Below are positions 24,345 to 36,654 of a stretch of 64,000 bases of DNA, piece after piece (within the stretch, counting starts at the first letter, position 1; each line of letters starts with the position of its first letter). This DNA is from Epiperipatus broadwayi (Eukaryota; Onychophora; Udeonychophora; Euonychophora; Peripatidae), in assembly GCA_028023455.1 (NCBI GenBank), contig JAQFVV010000158.1, positions 1,986,001 through 2,050,000 of the forward strand, in the 5' to 3' direction. The notes beneath the pieces are model-generated. The model was not told the origin of the DNA, did not search any database, and was given only the letters and a program-made list of their open reading frames with translations. Position numbers and translations under genes: made by a program.

Positions 24345-26470
24345 TTCTCATAAGAACTTTATTATTTATATAAAATGACTACATTAGTACAATGGTGAAA
24401 GCAATACAGTTAATGACAAAACTGGGATGAGAATCACACAACTAGTCTTGCAGTCAGGAACAACTAAATGTACAACCCAAGCATCATAAATGAAAATCTG
24501 CAATGGAAAGGAGATCTCATGTAGTCTTAAAAATAAATAAAGAAGCTAAATTTTTTAGTCTCTATCATGAATGATCTGAAGCTTTGAAATGAATAATTAA
24601 TAGGGATTATCAATGGTAGAATTAAAAGTAAGCATACATCTAATGGATCAATATGCAAAGAGTAAGAACATGGAGATCCTAATAGATGGAAATATACCAT
24701 TGCCAATACTACTAATCAGGGTAGTGAGAGTAGGCTTCTGGCTTATATAGATGGAGGCTATAATGTCTCTATAGATTGAATTGAGGTACAATGACAGGTC
24801 TCATAATCCCTATGATATAAAGGGCAGACCTGATGATCTATGTATGAGAAACCCCTATGGGTGACCAGAAAATGGCCTGTAGGAAGAGCATTTAGATTTA
24901 TCTTGATCAGAAAGTCTAAATATTTATGTTCCAGATGCCACTGCTTAAATTTTTTAATAATGTAGTGATTTGAAAAGGATAAAAGGGAAAGTCACAGAGG
25001 AGTATCATTATTAATAAAATGATATGCCTCCCAAAAGTTAATTTTTCAAGAATTGGGTTGAATAGATATAATGGTAAATTTTGAGATGTGCTCTAATAGG
25101 AACAACAACCAGCTCTTCTCAGGAGAAGAAGGAGCATCCATAGAGAAACAGTGATGAATCATAATGCATCAGGGAACTGAGAAAAAAATTTTATGATGGT
25201 ATTACAAGCACATTGGAATTGGAATGTTGTAATAAAGTGAAGTGAAAGTCCATTGAGTTTCATATGCTTCTGATGGTTTTGGAAGCTAATAGCTTCAGTC
25301 CTGCCTTCCAGAAAAGTTTTGAGCATAAAATTCCTAATAAAGCCTCATGAGAAATTGATGACCAGCATGAAATAGGAAATTCTTGGAAACACAAGGATGT
25401 TAAGAAGTGAAGTCTTTGCAATTAGGGACGTATAGACTTTTGATAATGAAGATGTGATCTTATGAGTAGAAAGAAGAAATGATTCTTGGGTGGTTTTTCT
25501 CATTGCTGAGGGGGAGTTAAAGATTAGAAAACCAAAAAGTTTGAGGTAAGATGATAGTGTTTCTGGAAGATAACTTCCATGCCAATGATTGGATAAGATG
25601 ATAGTGTTCCTGGAAGATAACTTCCATGCCAAGGATTTGCACATGTTGAAAGTCAACCCAGACTTGGAGGAAAAGATCTGCAGAATTTTAACTTGTTTGG
25701 ATATTAGTTTTTGGGGAGAAAAACAGCCAGATCATCCATGAAAGAGATATGGTGTATTGATTTCTTGAGTGCTAGTATATATATACCAGGAAGATTCTGC
25801 TCAAATTTAATTAATAATGGATTAACATAAATTATAAAAAGCAGGGCACTAAGCAGGAGAGGAAGAAGTCCTCCCATTTAAGGAGATGGAAAATGTCCCT
25901 ATTATTGAGGAGATTACCTATTATATTGATAATACCAGATATGATGTCAAACTTGTCAAGTAGGTTGAGGAGGCAATAAGTCTGAACTGACTCAAAGGCT
26001 CAGAAATGTCCATCTGAATGACCACTGGACAAGATTTTCTACAGGTTCTATTGTAGTCTATGATCATTTTAAATAAACAGATGGCACCAGCCATGGCTAA
26101 ATCATTTTTGGCAAATTGATACTGAGAAATAAATGGGAGGATCTTATCCTGAATCTTGTCCTTAACAACTGATTTGATAATCTTGATCATCAATGGGGTC
26201 ATGGAGATGGGCCTAATGTTCTCAAGAGGTGATGGAAATATGTTTTTTTGAGAAAAGGCACCATCCTTTTGGGATACAGGCCATCAATGTCAAGAGATTT
26301 AGATGTTAACTATCCCATAAATGATTGGAACTATAAATTTTTCTAGGTGCACCAGGATGAATTGAGGAATAGCATGGAGACCTGGATGTATTTTCTCAGG
26401 CATTGAAGATGATTTGGTTCTAATGTCTTTTTTTGAGATGTCATTGTTAAAATGTTTTTATTTGATGAAA
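24345..26470 (-). pseudogene. Decayed APE-type LINE, RT domain, second family
   Basis: On the minus strand from 26230 downward the RT reads RPISMTPLMIKIIKSVVKD, then FISQYQFAKNDLAMAGAICL and CPVVIQMDIS (motif A). After a frameshift it continues AFESVQTYCLLNLLDKFDI. Two open pieces mark it: 25921-26202 (93 codons) and 25345-25656 (103 codons, over the later RT part). Downstream the frame is littered with stops to about 24345. It differs clearly from the RTE family. I cannot assign the clade. Confidence 0.65.
25525..25640 (+). repeat. Tandem duplication of about 50 bp in the LINE remnant
   Basis: The unit 'ataagatgatagtgttcctg' plus 'gaagataacttccatgccaa' occurs twice in succession with few differences. 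It duplicates part of the dead RT coding sequence. Confidence 0.65.
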
Positions 26471-26479
26471 AAATCTAAA

Positions 26480-26940
26480 CATAAAATTTGAATTATCCAT
26501 TTAAATTGTTTTATTGGTTTTTTTTTTTTAAAATTGAAAAATAAATCTTATATTCTTCATTTAGATTTTGTGTTTCCAGAATGGGATATGATTTTAGTTC
26601 AAGAAAATTGTTGATTTGTTATTTAAAATAATTACGTTATTCACAGATTTCTATAATACAGTAATTTCTTGTGAAGAAACTGCACTGGCATTTTTAGGGC
26701 AGAAAGATCTACTTAATGTTATCAAATGTGAAAGAAAGAAAAATCTTAAGAAATTTAAAGTGATTTTGCATTGCTTAATTACTCGGTCATAGTAAATTAC
26801 AATGACTGTTTTTACTTTTGTGAAGTAAAAAACAAATATCAGCACTGATAATCAAAAGAAAATTTTATTTCAACTTCTTTTAATTTATTGTTGTTTCAAA
26901 GCAAGTCATTTCATTTTTATTTGTATTGTTTTATTTGTTT
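26480..26940. other. AT-rich non-coding DNA, nothing recognised
   Basis: No gene or repeat family is recognised. Confidence 0.4.
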
Positions 26941-26944
26941 TGTT

Positions 26945-27000
26945 GTAACTAAAGGCAGCTATGCTAACTATTAGGCCACTAACGCTTGACCAATAGACCT
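26945..27000 (-). other. tRNA-like 5' half (possible SINE head)
   Basis: Read on the minus strand, GCGTTAGTGGCCTAATAGTT and then 'agcatagctgcctttag' resembles a tRNA D arm with a Pol III A box (TGGCCTAATAG) and anticodon arm. No B box follows; A-rich sequence does. It could be a truncated tRNA-derived SINE or a chance match. Confidence 0.3.
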
Positions 27001-27009
27001 TTTTTCCCT

Positions 27010-28610
27010 CACTTTTTCTTAACCAAAAAAGAAATTAAAATTTTTTAAAGATAAATAAGAATAATAAAAATTCCAAACAAACCTTCCAATTACAAGTAAT
27101 AAGAGGTTATTTGAAATTATACATTTAATTTATATATAAATTTGTAAGTCACTATTAGATACTATTATGAGAAATTACAATTGACTGCATTCTCCTCCCC
27201 CTTTCAAAACCAAAGAAAAGACAAAATAATTCTAAAAGTTTGAAACAAACCCCATCAATGAAAAGTAATAAGAGGTTTTAGATTACACATTGAATTTATA
27301 AATTATGTAAGCAGTGTTTAAAGATTCAACTAAAAAAATAAAATGTAGATACCCGAGTATGTCAGTACCTTAATAGTCTTAAAGGAAATGAATTGATTGA
27401 TTAAAAAAGGGATAAGCAATATTTGCATTATCATTATTATACATTTTATTTCTAGAGCCACCAATATAAAACATGGATGTTTAATAAACAAGCAGAAAAT
27501 TGTACAGATATACATACTGGTATCTAGTTATTATTGTTTGTCATTTCAGATTAATGTCTTGAAAGTTTCATTATCATAAGATTTTAAAGCCAATATAATT
27601 TACTTAATAACCTAAACAAATTGCATTATATCTGCAACTATATGTTTTAGTGCTCTCAGTTATGCAGTAATTGTATTGCCGTTTCTTTAAAAATAAAAAT
27701 GGATTGCTGATGATGAATTATATACTAAATATACATATTCTGTATAACAAAGCATCACGTGATTTTTCTATTTATGATTAATATTCAATTATCAGAATTA
27801 ATTCATCATATATCTTTCTTTTGTAAAGGGACTTATATAATCATGAGTAATCAATTGATATCAGATGGTAGGATCAAATATATCCTGAACTAGTTACTGA
27901 TTATTGCCTTCACCAGTGAGAATCATTGAATTATATATATTCACTTAAGATCCATTTTCACCTTTTAATTGTTTCCTAAATAGCTAAGGAAGCAAGTTGA
28001 CTTGGATTTAAATGTTATGATTTAAAATTTTGAAAACATTTACAAACCTTTGCTCTTCATTGGTGAAAATCATTAAGATACAATTTTGTTAATCAATCTG
28101 ATACAATTTGGTGTCCATTAAGTAATAATGCTTGCATAGATAGATTTAAAACAGATACAGAGTGATTATCATGATTAAAGATCATTACTTTAAATGGATT
28201 ATAGCAAATACTTTAAATGGATTATAGCAAAGAAGACAGCATAGCAAAATAAAGCCCTTCATTAGTCAAAACAAATCTAAACATGTCTGTGTTTACCAAA
28301 ATTACATTTAGTAAATTCTAGATAATTTCGTTGACGTCATTCATTCAGACATCATAATCAGTAATTTAAAGTGAGTGGTCTATCCTTATGCTTTCATTTC
28401 CAGTACTTAATATTTCCCCCGCATATAAGCTTTTGGGTTGGAAATAATAAGTGGATTCATTTTATTATTTATTTTATTCTTTCTTAAATCCTAGTGAAAG
28501 TATTCATTTATTATTAACACTCGTAAAAAGTGCATGCACAATAGTTTGAAAAGGCTGATTTTTAATGTATTACAAAATAATTTATTGTAAGTTTTAGAAG
28601 TGAAATATTT
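27010..28610. other. AT-rich non-coding DNA, nothing recognised
   Basis: No gene is recognised. A 22-23-base tandem duplication ('tactttaaatggattatagc') lies at 28188-28231. Confidence 0.45.
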
Positions 28611-28629
28611 ATGGCTAAACTTACATTCA

Positions 28630-28735
28630 GATTTTATAAACCAATTAAGCGTATGTCACGCTTAAATTGGTTTATTAATATACGCTAAGCGCTTTCGAGG
28701 TCCTTTACCTCATATTCATAGCGATGCTGTGAGCT
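28630..28735 (-). repeat. Hairpin plus Penelope-like tail motif
   Basis: An inverted repeat with 17-18-base arms (ATAAACCAATTAAGCGT, answered by ACGCTTAAATTGGTTTAT) lies at 28637-28676. Directly next to it, read on the minus strand, is 'atgaggtaaaggacctcgaaagcgcttagcg', a stem closed by CCTCGAAAGCG. The stretch near 41210-41255 has the same layout. I read both as 3' tails of Penelope-like or related elements. Confidence 0.45.
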
Positions 28736-28924
28736 GCGAAATGTAGATTTTATTTATTTATTTCAAATAAATCTGATCTTTTTTTAAGTAAGATTATATA
28801 CAAGTTAGTTACATATGTACACATACCACAGAAAAATTTAATCTGATGAGAAATTTTAGGACTGTTGAAATTTTTATTAGAGAAAGATCTACGACATTGT
28901 CATTGTCACATGGTCTAGGAAAGG

Positions 28925-29400
28925 TCATCATCATCATCATTTTCAATTATTATCAGTCAATTGCAGAGAAAAGATTTTTCCAAGTTCAATTATATTTCTC
29001 TGATCATTAGTATTTCTTATTTTTGGTCCAGTAAATTTTATTATTTCATGCATCCATCCCATATGTGATTGCTTTCTACAATATTTACAATCTCTTGAAA
29101 TACAGTTTTAATTTTTAGCTGTTCAATTATTGCCTTCTCTTTTATCAATATGTCCTTGCTGCCTTCATTTCAGCCTAATAGTGTTTTCAATATTATCAGC
29201 CTTTTTGTTATCTTATTTCATATTTTTTTTATCAACCTTCTTTGTTGTTCCTAATACATATATTTATTGTTAAAAGAAGGTTTCCTTGACAACAGTTTGA
29301 AATTGTTGATTGTTATTGGGATTGTCTAAGTATTGACTGGTTTTAATATCAATAATTTATTGTGTGATATAAACATCCAAGTCTCATAAGATTCATATGT
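28925..29400 (-). pseudogene. Heavily decayed RTE-like LINE 3' part
   Basis: Starts with a CATCATCAT microsatellite (28925-28940, the element tail on the minus strand). It continues with sequence matching 4380-4640 of the better RTE copy, e.g. 'tctcttgaaatacagttttaa' against 'tctcttggaatccagtttaaa'. No open frame remains. Confidence 0.6.
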
Positions 29401-30235
29401 AAAAATGTATAAAATAGATCTCTAGAAAATGTCTTTTTTAAAAATAATGTCAATAAAAAATTATGTGGGCTTAAATAATTTTTTTTAATTTTTAAAATAA
29501 TGGGGTATGCTGTACCTTTCTTTCAAAATATTAGAACAAAACACATTTTTACTTGTTATTAAGTGAGATTTGGTAATAGATCAATTTATATCACTAATAT
29601 TAATCCATTTTGACTCATTTAATTTTCCAAAAAACTTTTTACATTTTTAGAACTATGTAGTTACTTCATTGATTTTCTAAAAGTCAAAAATCATTTTAAC
29701 ATCTTCCAAAGTTTTACATGATAACTTGCTTGGTTCAATAATTTTTTCCATCATTTTAAATAAAATTTTAAGTTACTTTCTTGTAATAAAGGTTTAAATA
29801 TTTATAAGTGTATCATAGCTAGATATATTTTGGCTATTGGTGTATCACCAGAAATTTTCTTTAAACTCTTTTTAAACTTTTTAAAAAACTGTATTGCCTT
29901 TCCATTTAAATAATCAAAATATATTTCTTTTTAACATTAGATTTATGTTTATGAATCTCTTTTGTTTAATATTGTATTTTTTTATGTGATTTTATTTCAT
30001 TTTTTTTTAATGGCTTATTTTTTTTTTTCAAAATTATTAGAATGCATCATATTTATTCTTCGATTTATTCATAGCATCCTTATATTTAATATTATATACT
30101 TTTTATTTTATTTGTGTATGCTTAAAACGGGGGGGAGGACTTTACTTTTTAATAAACTTTATTTAATTTTCTGCTTCATCAGACATCTGATAATATTTTA
30201 TATTTCATTACATTGCATTTCACAATAGTATGTGA
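29400..30235. other. AT-rich non-coding DNA, nothing recognised
   Basis: The 88-codon frame at 29962-30228 is F/I/L-rich, an AT-composition artefact. No family is recognised. Confidence 0.4.
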
Positions 30236-30239
30236 AATA

Positions 30240-30430
30240 AAACTACAAATACAACAAAAAAAGTTATTTAGAGTTGATATTTAGCATATCATTATAAAAT
30301 ATAATATAATAAATAAAAAAAAAACAATTATAGATTTCCTATGAAGATTACAGGTTCAGCTAAAACTGATAGGAAATAAAATTGTTTTTAAAAGGCATAA
30401 ATAAAATAAAAGAGAGAGAGAAATGGTATA
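30240..30430 (+). repeat. Dispersed repeat with CTGATGA-type tail, copy 2
   Basis: Homologous to 12420-12600. The core reads TAGATTTCCTATGAAGATTA here, against TTAGATTTCTGATGAAGACT there. An AGAGAGAGAGA run follows the A-rich end. Confidence 0.45.
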
Positions 30431-30667
30431 CTAGGTCATAAAAACTAGTAATGTAAATGCAAATAAATTATTTAAATGAAGAAATAATTTCTTTTTTTTT
30501 AAAAATATTATCTTCTTTCTTTAGAAATTATCATTAATTGCAGTACTAGGTAATGTAGAAGTTCTTTTTTCACTGGCAAACAGTTATAAAATATTGTAAT
30601 GAAGACATTCTAATCTAGATTTTGATATATTATTAGAAAGAGGAATATCATTTTCCTGAAAGTTTGT

Positions 30668-30842
30668 GATGGTGGTGTTTTAGTGTATTTATTGTTTGGA
30701 CTATTTCCATCACTTAATAAGAGTATTGAATATCTTTAGAAAAATTTAACTTTATTTGGAAAGTTAAATGTTTCTAAAGATATTCAATACTCATATTAGA
30801 TGGTGGAAATAATCCAAACAATAAATACTACAAATACCATTT
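30668..30842. repeat. Fold-back repeat, arms about 78 bp
   Basis: 'tttattgtttggactatttc' on the left is answered on the right by 'gaaataatccaaacaataaa'. Inner arms meet at TTTAACTTTATTTGGAAAGTTAAA. One end is rich in GGTGGTGTTTTAG-like sequence. It is probably a small MITE. Confidence 0.75.
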
Positions 30843-31343
30843 GGTTGATATCCAAAAGTACCATTGCATTTTCTTTTTAATCATGTAGATCCATTTTAAA
30901 TATGTTTAGTAGATACTTTCGAATAGAAATTTTGTTTTGTTGCTTCATTTGTGGAAGACTTTCTGATAGAAGCAGGTTTTTACTTTCACATCCTTTTTTT
31001 TATTCCATTATGTTCATATTAGCTGATCATAACACTTTATATATAGATTTCTTTTATTATAAAAGTACTCTGTATTCTATCTCCCCCTCACACACACACC
31101 TTTTGTTTAGAATTTCTAACATTTTCTTATTCTTTCTTTAAAACATGCAAATAAATGTTTTATTCATTTTTTTATTATATTAATAAGAAATAAATAACAA
31201 AAAGTAATTTAACTAAATAAATTTCTAACTTTATTTCTTATTTTTATTGATGTGCTTACATTCATTTATCATAAAAAATACTTGTTTTAATTTAAATGTA
31301 GTATTTCTTATTGTATTCTTATCTAAGTATGCTACACCTACAC

Positions 31344-31988
31344 ATATATAATATAATAATCAATCTAAATAAAATTGAAACAAACAACTAATTATATTTA
31401 CAATGATTAAATTATCAACCAGGCTTTTATTTCTTAGTGAGACCTTTTCAAGATATGAAGTTTTATACATCACATGTGATGTGATGTATTATGGCTTCTC
31501 CTTAAACGAAGTCAAGAATATCTCAGCAATTATGCCCAGATAAACCTGTTAGCCACTTTATTTTCCATTCCCCACTTTAAATTTTCCCATATTATGCTCC
31601 ATCCCATTTCCACAACATAATCTTTGTCAACTCTATAACCTTTATATCTAAATCCCCTTTATCTTTTTCCAAACCCAGCATAAAAACCAATAATTCACTT
31701 TCTGTATAATCACTTTTTTCATATTTATTTTTCCATAACGTCATTATATGTACCCTTCTATTTTCAAGCATTTACATTCAATTAACAAATGTTAATATTT
31801 TACATAATTTACAAAATAAATCACCCTTTTCCCCCCATTTACATGACTTATTAATAACTACATTTACTCCACCTATTAAACATTATTTAACCTTCAACAA
31901 TATAATTTTGAAAGCCGGGTTGATAATTAAATATTGTAAATATAATTAGTTATTTGTTTCAATTTTATTTAGATTATTATATTAAGTA
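31344..31988 (-). mobile_element. Short LINE derivative with inverted termini
   Basis: The ends (31344-31450 and about 31905-31988) are inverted copies of each other: TCTAAATAAAATTGAAACAA on the left, answered by TTGTTTCAATTTTATTTAGA on the right. Between them is minus-strand sequence homologous to the 3' end of the LINE at 60.3-60.85 kb (31480-31830, sharing 'cctgttagccactttatttt' and 'atgctccatcccatttccac'). It looks like an internally deleted relative of that LINE with the same terminal layout. Confidence 0.65.
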
Positions 31989-32386
31989 TATATCAATAAA
32001 ATCATTGTGGATAAATAATTATTTTTATATTGAACATTGCATACATAACACATATTTTGGCTTTTTTTTTTTTAGTTTTTCACTCCCATTACATAGCTAA
32101 AAAGGAAAATATTATTAAAACTGAGTAAATAATACAACACTAATGAATATAATGCTTGAAGATTTATATAATAGCCACGTAGAGAATATAAGCAGTTTGC
32201 TATTAATTCTATTTTCTTTTTTCTTTTTAATTAGTCAATTAGCCTTTCCCATTTAACTGGTATCACAATCCATATATCCTTTTTCTCTAAATCGCTACCT
32301 TTTTTAAATATTCATTTTTACATTATCAACTCATCTTAAAACCTGAGATTATGTAGATTTCTACATTCTAGTTTGTTTCACAGAAT

Positions 32387-33082
32387 ATTTTAAACGTTTA
32401 TGTAATATATAGGGTATATGAGCACAGACTTTCACACGACCCACCACTCTTCACTCTATCTAATAACACTGATACACTCAAGCACATATATGCTGAAAAG
32501 ATAAATAATCACCAATATAAGTATTTCATGCTAAACCAGCAATCATCAGTTGGTCCAGATTATCATCTCCCACACATATATACTATAAGTGCTCAGATAT
32601 ATATTAAGATAATCTTCATACTTTAATGGACAGGCTCCAAACTACTACACCCTCCAACTCTTCAACCGTCCATCCAATTGAAAATCTGATGATGAAATGC
32701 TCGAAGGCCACCCAGAGGCAGAGATTATTGTCAGATTTTCAATTGGATGGACGGTTGAAGAGTTGGAGTGTGTAGTAGTTTGGAGCCTGTCCATTAAAGT
32801 ATGAAGATTGTCTTTCTTAATGTATATCTGAGCACTTATAGTATATATGTGTGGAAGATGATAATCTGGACCAACTGATGATTGCTGGTTTAGCATGAAA
32901 TACGTATATAAGTGATTATTTATCTTTTCAGCATATATGTGCTTGAGTGTATCAGTGTTATTAGATAAAGTGGAGAGTGGTGGGTCGTGTGAAAGTCTGT
33001 GCTCATATACCCTATATATTACATATATAAACACAGGTATATAATAAGTCTGTGTTTCAGTTATTTTAAACGTTTATGTAAT
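32387..33082. mobile_element. 630-bp near-perfect palindrome with 20-bp flanking direct repeat
   Basis: Arms 32400-32690 and 32732-33030 are reverse complements with only a few differences, around a spacer of about 40 bases. The whole lies between exact copies of ATTTTAAACGTTTATGTAAT at 32387-32406 and 33063-33082. A target duplication this long points to target-primed or double-strand-break insertion, not a cut-and-paste transposase. CTGATGATGAAATGCTCGAA sits at the end of the left arm. The 129-codon frame 32645-33034 is incidental. Confidence 0.8.
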
Positions 33083-33089
33083 TTAAAAT

Positions 33090-34735
33090 TTTCCATTCAT
33101 TCCTTAAACATTTATTACTTTTTTCATGTACTGTTCTCATAGACTGTCATTCTGCTTCTTATTTAGGATGAATAACTAAGGATTTATCTCTAATCCTGGT
33201 AGAATTTGACTGACTTAATCGAATCAGTTCCTTTTGTCCTTTCTAAAGTTGCTTTACTTGGGAAATTTAACCAGTTGTTGTAAAAAAAAAAAAAAAAGTC
33301 ATCTAACTGATAATAAACACGGTTTCGTTGGAAAGTATATAAAGTATTTTCCGAGGGTGTTTAATTAGCAGACTAAGATTTTTATATGATTAATATATAT
33401 AAAATTAATGCAATATTTCTAAAAGCAAATGTACCATTCTTATCTTACAGTAACGGACTATCCTGTTCCTAACGCAAGGAAAGAGCTGCATCTAAATATC
33501 TAAATATTTTATTGATAATAAAACAAACTAAACTGATAAAGAAATTTATTCATTTGTTTCTTCGTCTTATAATGTTTATAAAAATAATTAGAGGACGCTT
33601 TTTTTTTTTTTTTAATAAATAGGAATAAAAAAATCTAAGGGAGCAATAAGAGAAGAGAGAATTGAATTTTAACTCAACAATTACGTTTGTTTTGTTTTTC
33701 ATTTTTAAATAAAACCTAGCATTGCATTTTTAAAGCTTTCCCCCCAACATTAATTCTAATTTATTAAATGAATTGTAAATTTAATTTTTATTAGAAATAT
33801 ATGCAACACATGGAGGCATTATTTTTACTTCATTTCACTGAAACTCATTTAAATCTTATTTTATTATTTTTATAGAAATCAAATATCTTGCCACTTTGAG
33901 CGCATTCAATTATCACTGGTTTTTATATAAATTTATTTCTAGCATTTTTTTTTTTTTTAAAATAGCGGATAGTATTTTATTTTTTAATATAGTATTTCAA
34001 TAAATAATTTAAAAAGTCAGAGTATCGGTTATAGCAAACTCTAGAATCTGCCATTGTGTATTATTATACTATATCACATATAATCTATAAAAAAAAACAT
34101 TGAAGCAATTTGAAGCTTAAAGACGAATAAGCATTCTTAAGATTTTCAAGCAGACAAAAGTGACAAAGTAGAATATTATTATCAGGTTCCATTCATGGTT
34201 GGTCAACTTTAAAAAATTGCAATTAGATGCTTTAATCGTCTTTTGATACGATAACTGTTTCCTTGTGTAAATCTGGGATGAGTCTCTAGCTACTCCTGAC
34301 CAGAAGATTGAACCCTTCTATAGTTTCTTTTTAATACAGTTTCAATATTGCAAATAATACACAATAATTTTACAATTTGACATATAGGTAGTTAAATGAA
34401 TTGTGTTCAATCTGCTATTGGCTGTTAGAAGATCACATAATCTATTGAATAATCAACCATGCTATTACCATTATGATTTAATGCACATATTTGTTTATTA
34501 AGTGTATATTCTTTCTTTTGCCTTATATCTTCTTTCAGCATTGATTAAATTATAAATAATTAAATAAAACCTTTTTCTTTCATCACTATAACTATACTTA
34601 TTTTATTTTATACTTGAAGAATTCTTCTCAGAGCTGAAAAATAAATAAATACACAAAATAGTTAAAAATATAAACAATACAAACCAAATATTCTATCCCA
34701 TTATAAATTAAGTTCTTTTTTATATCCTGTTATAT
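33090..34735. other. AT-rich non-coding DNA, nothing recognised
   Basis: No gene or recognisable repeat. Long A and T runs occur at 33281-33297, 33600-33614 and 33946-33960. Confidence 0.45.
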
Positions 34736-34739
34736 ATTG

Positions 34740-35130
34740 TAAGCAGACATGATCAACATCAAACATTAGGCACCACTAGATTCACAGTCTAGAATGTCTT
34801 CTTAAAAAACACTGTATTATAGTTTAGTGAGGAGGATTTTAAACCACATTACCAACAGCAATTCATCTCATGCCTCTAGGTCATAGAGAACAAATATTCT
34901 TTAAAAGCGTCCAATTGGTGAGAGCAAATAATTGTAACAAAATATTAAAAATTGAAACCTACTAAGTAAACAAATAGATTTACAATACAATACAATACTT
35001 TTAAGATAAATTTTATGCCTTTTATTTTAATGTATAATTAAATCTAGTAATTACTGTGAATAATATTTTTGTATTACCATCTATGAATTAATTACCTTAA
35101 TGATTAACAATTGGAAAAACTTTTAGTTAT
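34740..35130 (-). repeat. LTR-related direct repeat, copy 1
   Basis: Matches 36655-37010 in direct orientation. Shared stretches include 'acactgtattatagtttagt' and 'ctactaagtaaacaaataga'. Beyond them, both run into 'ataattaaat…agtaat', which also begins the LTR at 43106. It is probably an LTR end plus adjacent internal sequence of a minus-strand LTR element. Confidence 0.55.
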
Positions 35131-35139
35131 TAACTAGTT

Positions 35140-36640
35140 TGTTATTACAATGTGAAGGCTATTGTGTACTCAGTTCTGTAATAATTTAATATTTTCAATG
35201 TTTACCTAATTATTCTATAAGGAGGCATATATCAGCTAAGTTTAGGATGTGCATATATATATATATTGCCAAAATCTATGGCTGTTATTAGTATTATTTC
35301 AGTGGAACTTTTATTATTGCTCAACATAACATGTTGAGCTGTAGGTGGCATATTACGATGTATAGTTCAAATGATCTGGCCTTCAGATAGGAGAAAGGCT
35401 GTAAGAGACCATAAGACTTTATCCCTAGTGCATAACACTAATCTTTGTCTGCATCATGAAAGTGTTTTCAGACCACTGCTAATTTGTTTTTCAGTTGTGG
35501 GAGGGAAACAATCATTTTAAGCATTCCAGGATGTTTTCCAATGTCAGACTTGAAAGCTTTGACTTAGATGCTTTTGACTACAATCTGGTCAGCTTGCTCC
35601 TCTTCTTAACATTGTTTCTGTTTATTTGTTCTTTTGGAGGCCTATGTCTGCATCAGTGTTTTATTGCCTCTTAAATCTTTTATTTTCATCATATTCAGAG
35701 TAATAGCATTTAATTTTTTATCACTTCAAATCTTTTTTTGATCTTTCTTAATCTCAGCACATGCTTACTCTTTCCCTTTCAGGTTACGTTCTTTTGCTTC
35801 CATTTACATGACACTAATGTACATACCATTAAATTTTTCACTTACATATTCTATTTTCTCATTTATCTGTCTTTAAAGTCTCTTCAGTGAAAATCATGTT
35901 CTTCACTAACATTTGGAATTCTAACAGATTTCTGAACTTTCTTTTTCAGACTTTTCTTTCATTTGATTCGTTTCTTTCTTTTTCCTATCTCTTCTTGCTC
36001 TTTCTGAATGTATTCCTTCTTTAATTCCCCTTATATTATCTCTAATTTCTTATCTATTTGAAACTTATAATTCTTTCCATTTTCTACTGAATCTCCTTAA
36101 TTTTTCTTTCATTGAGCACTGACAGAATTGCAATTATTTCCCATTAAGGGCTGATTTTGTCGATTTTTTCTTGCAATGAGTGCAGACTTTGTTTCATTCC
36201 TACTATTAGTTGATATTGACATCTCTGAGATAGATTTCCAATAATTTGTCTGTTCTAACTATTTCTAGATCTTTAAACATTATCTCAGAGCTGTTTTGTC
36301 CCATGGCATCTTGCTGGTTCTCAACTTATTCTGTTATTTTCTCTCCTCATATTCCCTGGTTTTATCTTTCCCTATTGTTTGCTTGTTTAAAATTTTTTTC
36401 TATACTTATCCAATATATAACTTTTTCCATAACTATATCTCCACACTTCCCAAACACTCTTTTATTGTGATATTATTTTTTGTAACATTCTTATCATTCC
36501 TCTAATATTCCTTTAAGTTCTAAATAATTACAATTATAATAAGCACCCACCAACTGCTACTTTAATATCTCAGGATGTATTCTTTTTTTACTCATGCTTC
36601 ATATTTACATTACCAAAAATAATGAAATATATATTAATCA
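35140..36640 (-). pseudogene. Purine-rich gag-like coding remnant
   Basis: The minus strand is strongly purine-rich between about 35760 and 36500 and reads as broken K/E/R-rich pieces such as MKQSLHSLQEKIDKI and EYIQKEQEEIGK. This resembles coiled-coil Gag-like ORFs, including the one at 46272. It lies between two LTR-related repeats. Stops are frequent. The plus-strand frames 36246-36505 are its low-complexity shadows. Confidence 0.4.
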
Positions 36641-36654
36641 AAAGCCTTTGTAGA

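Noticed and set aside
32645-33034. 129-codon minus-strand frame as a gene
   Set aside because: It lies entirely in one arm and the centre of the 630-bp palindrome, and its content is shared with non-coding single-arm copies.
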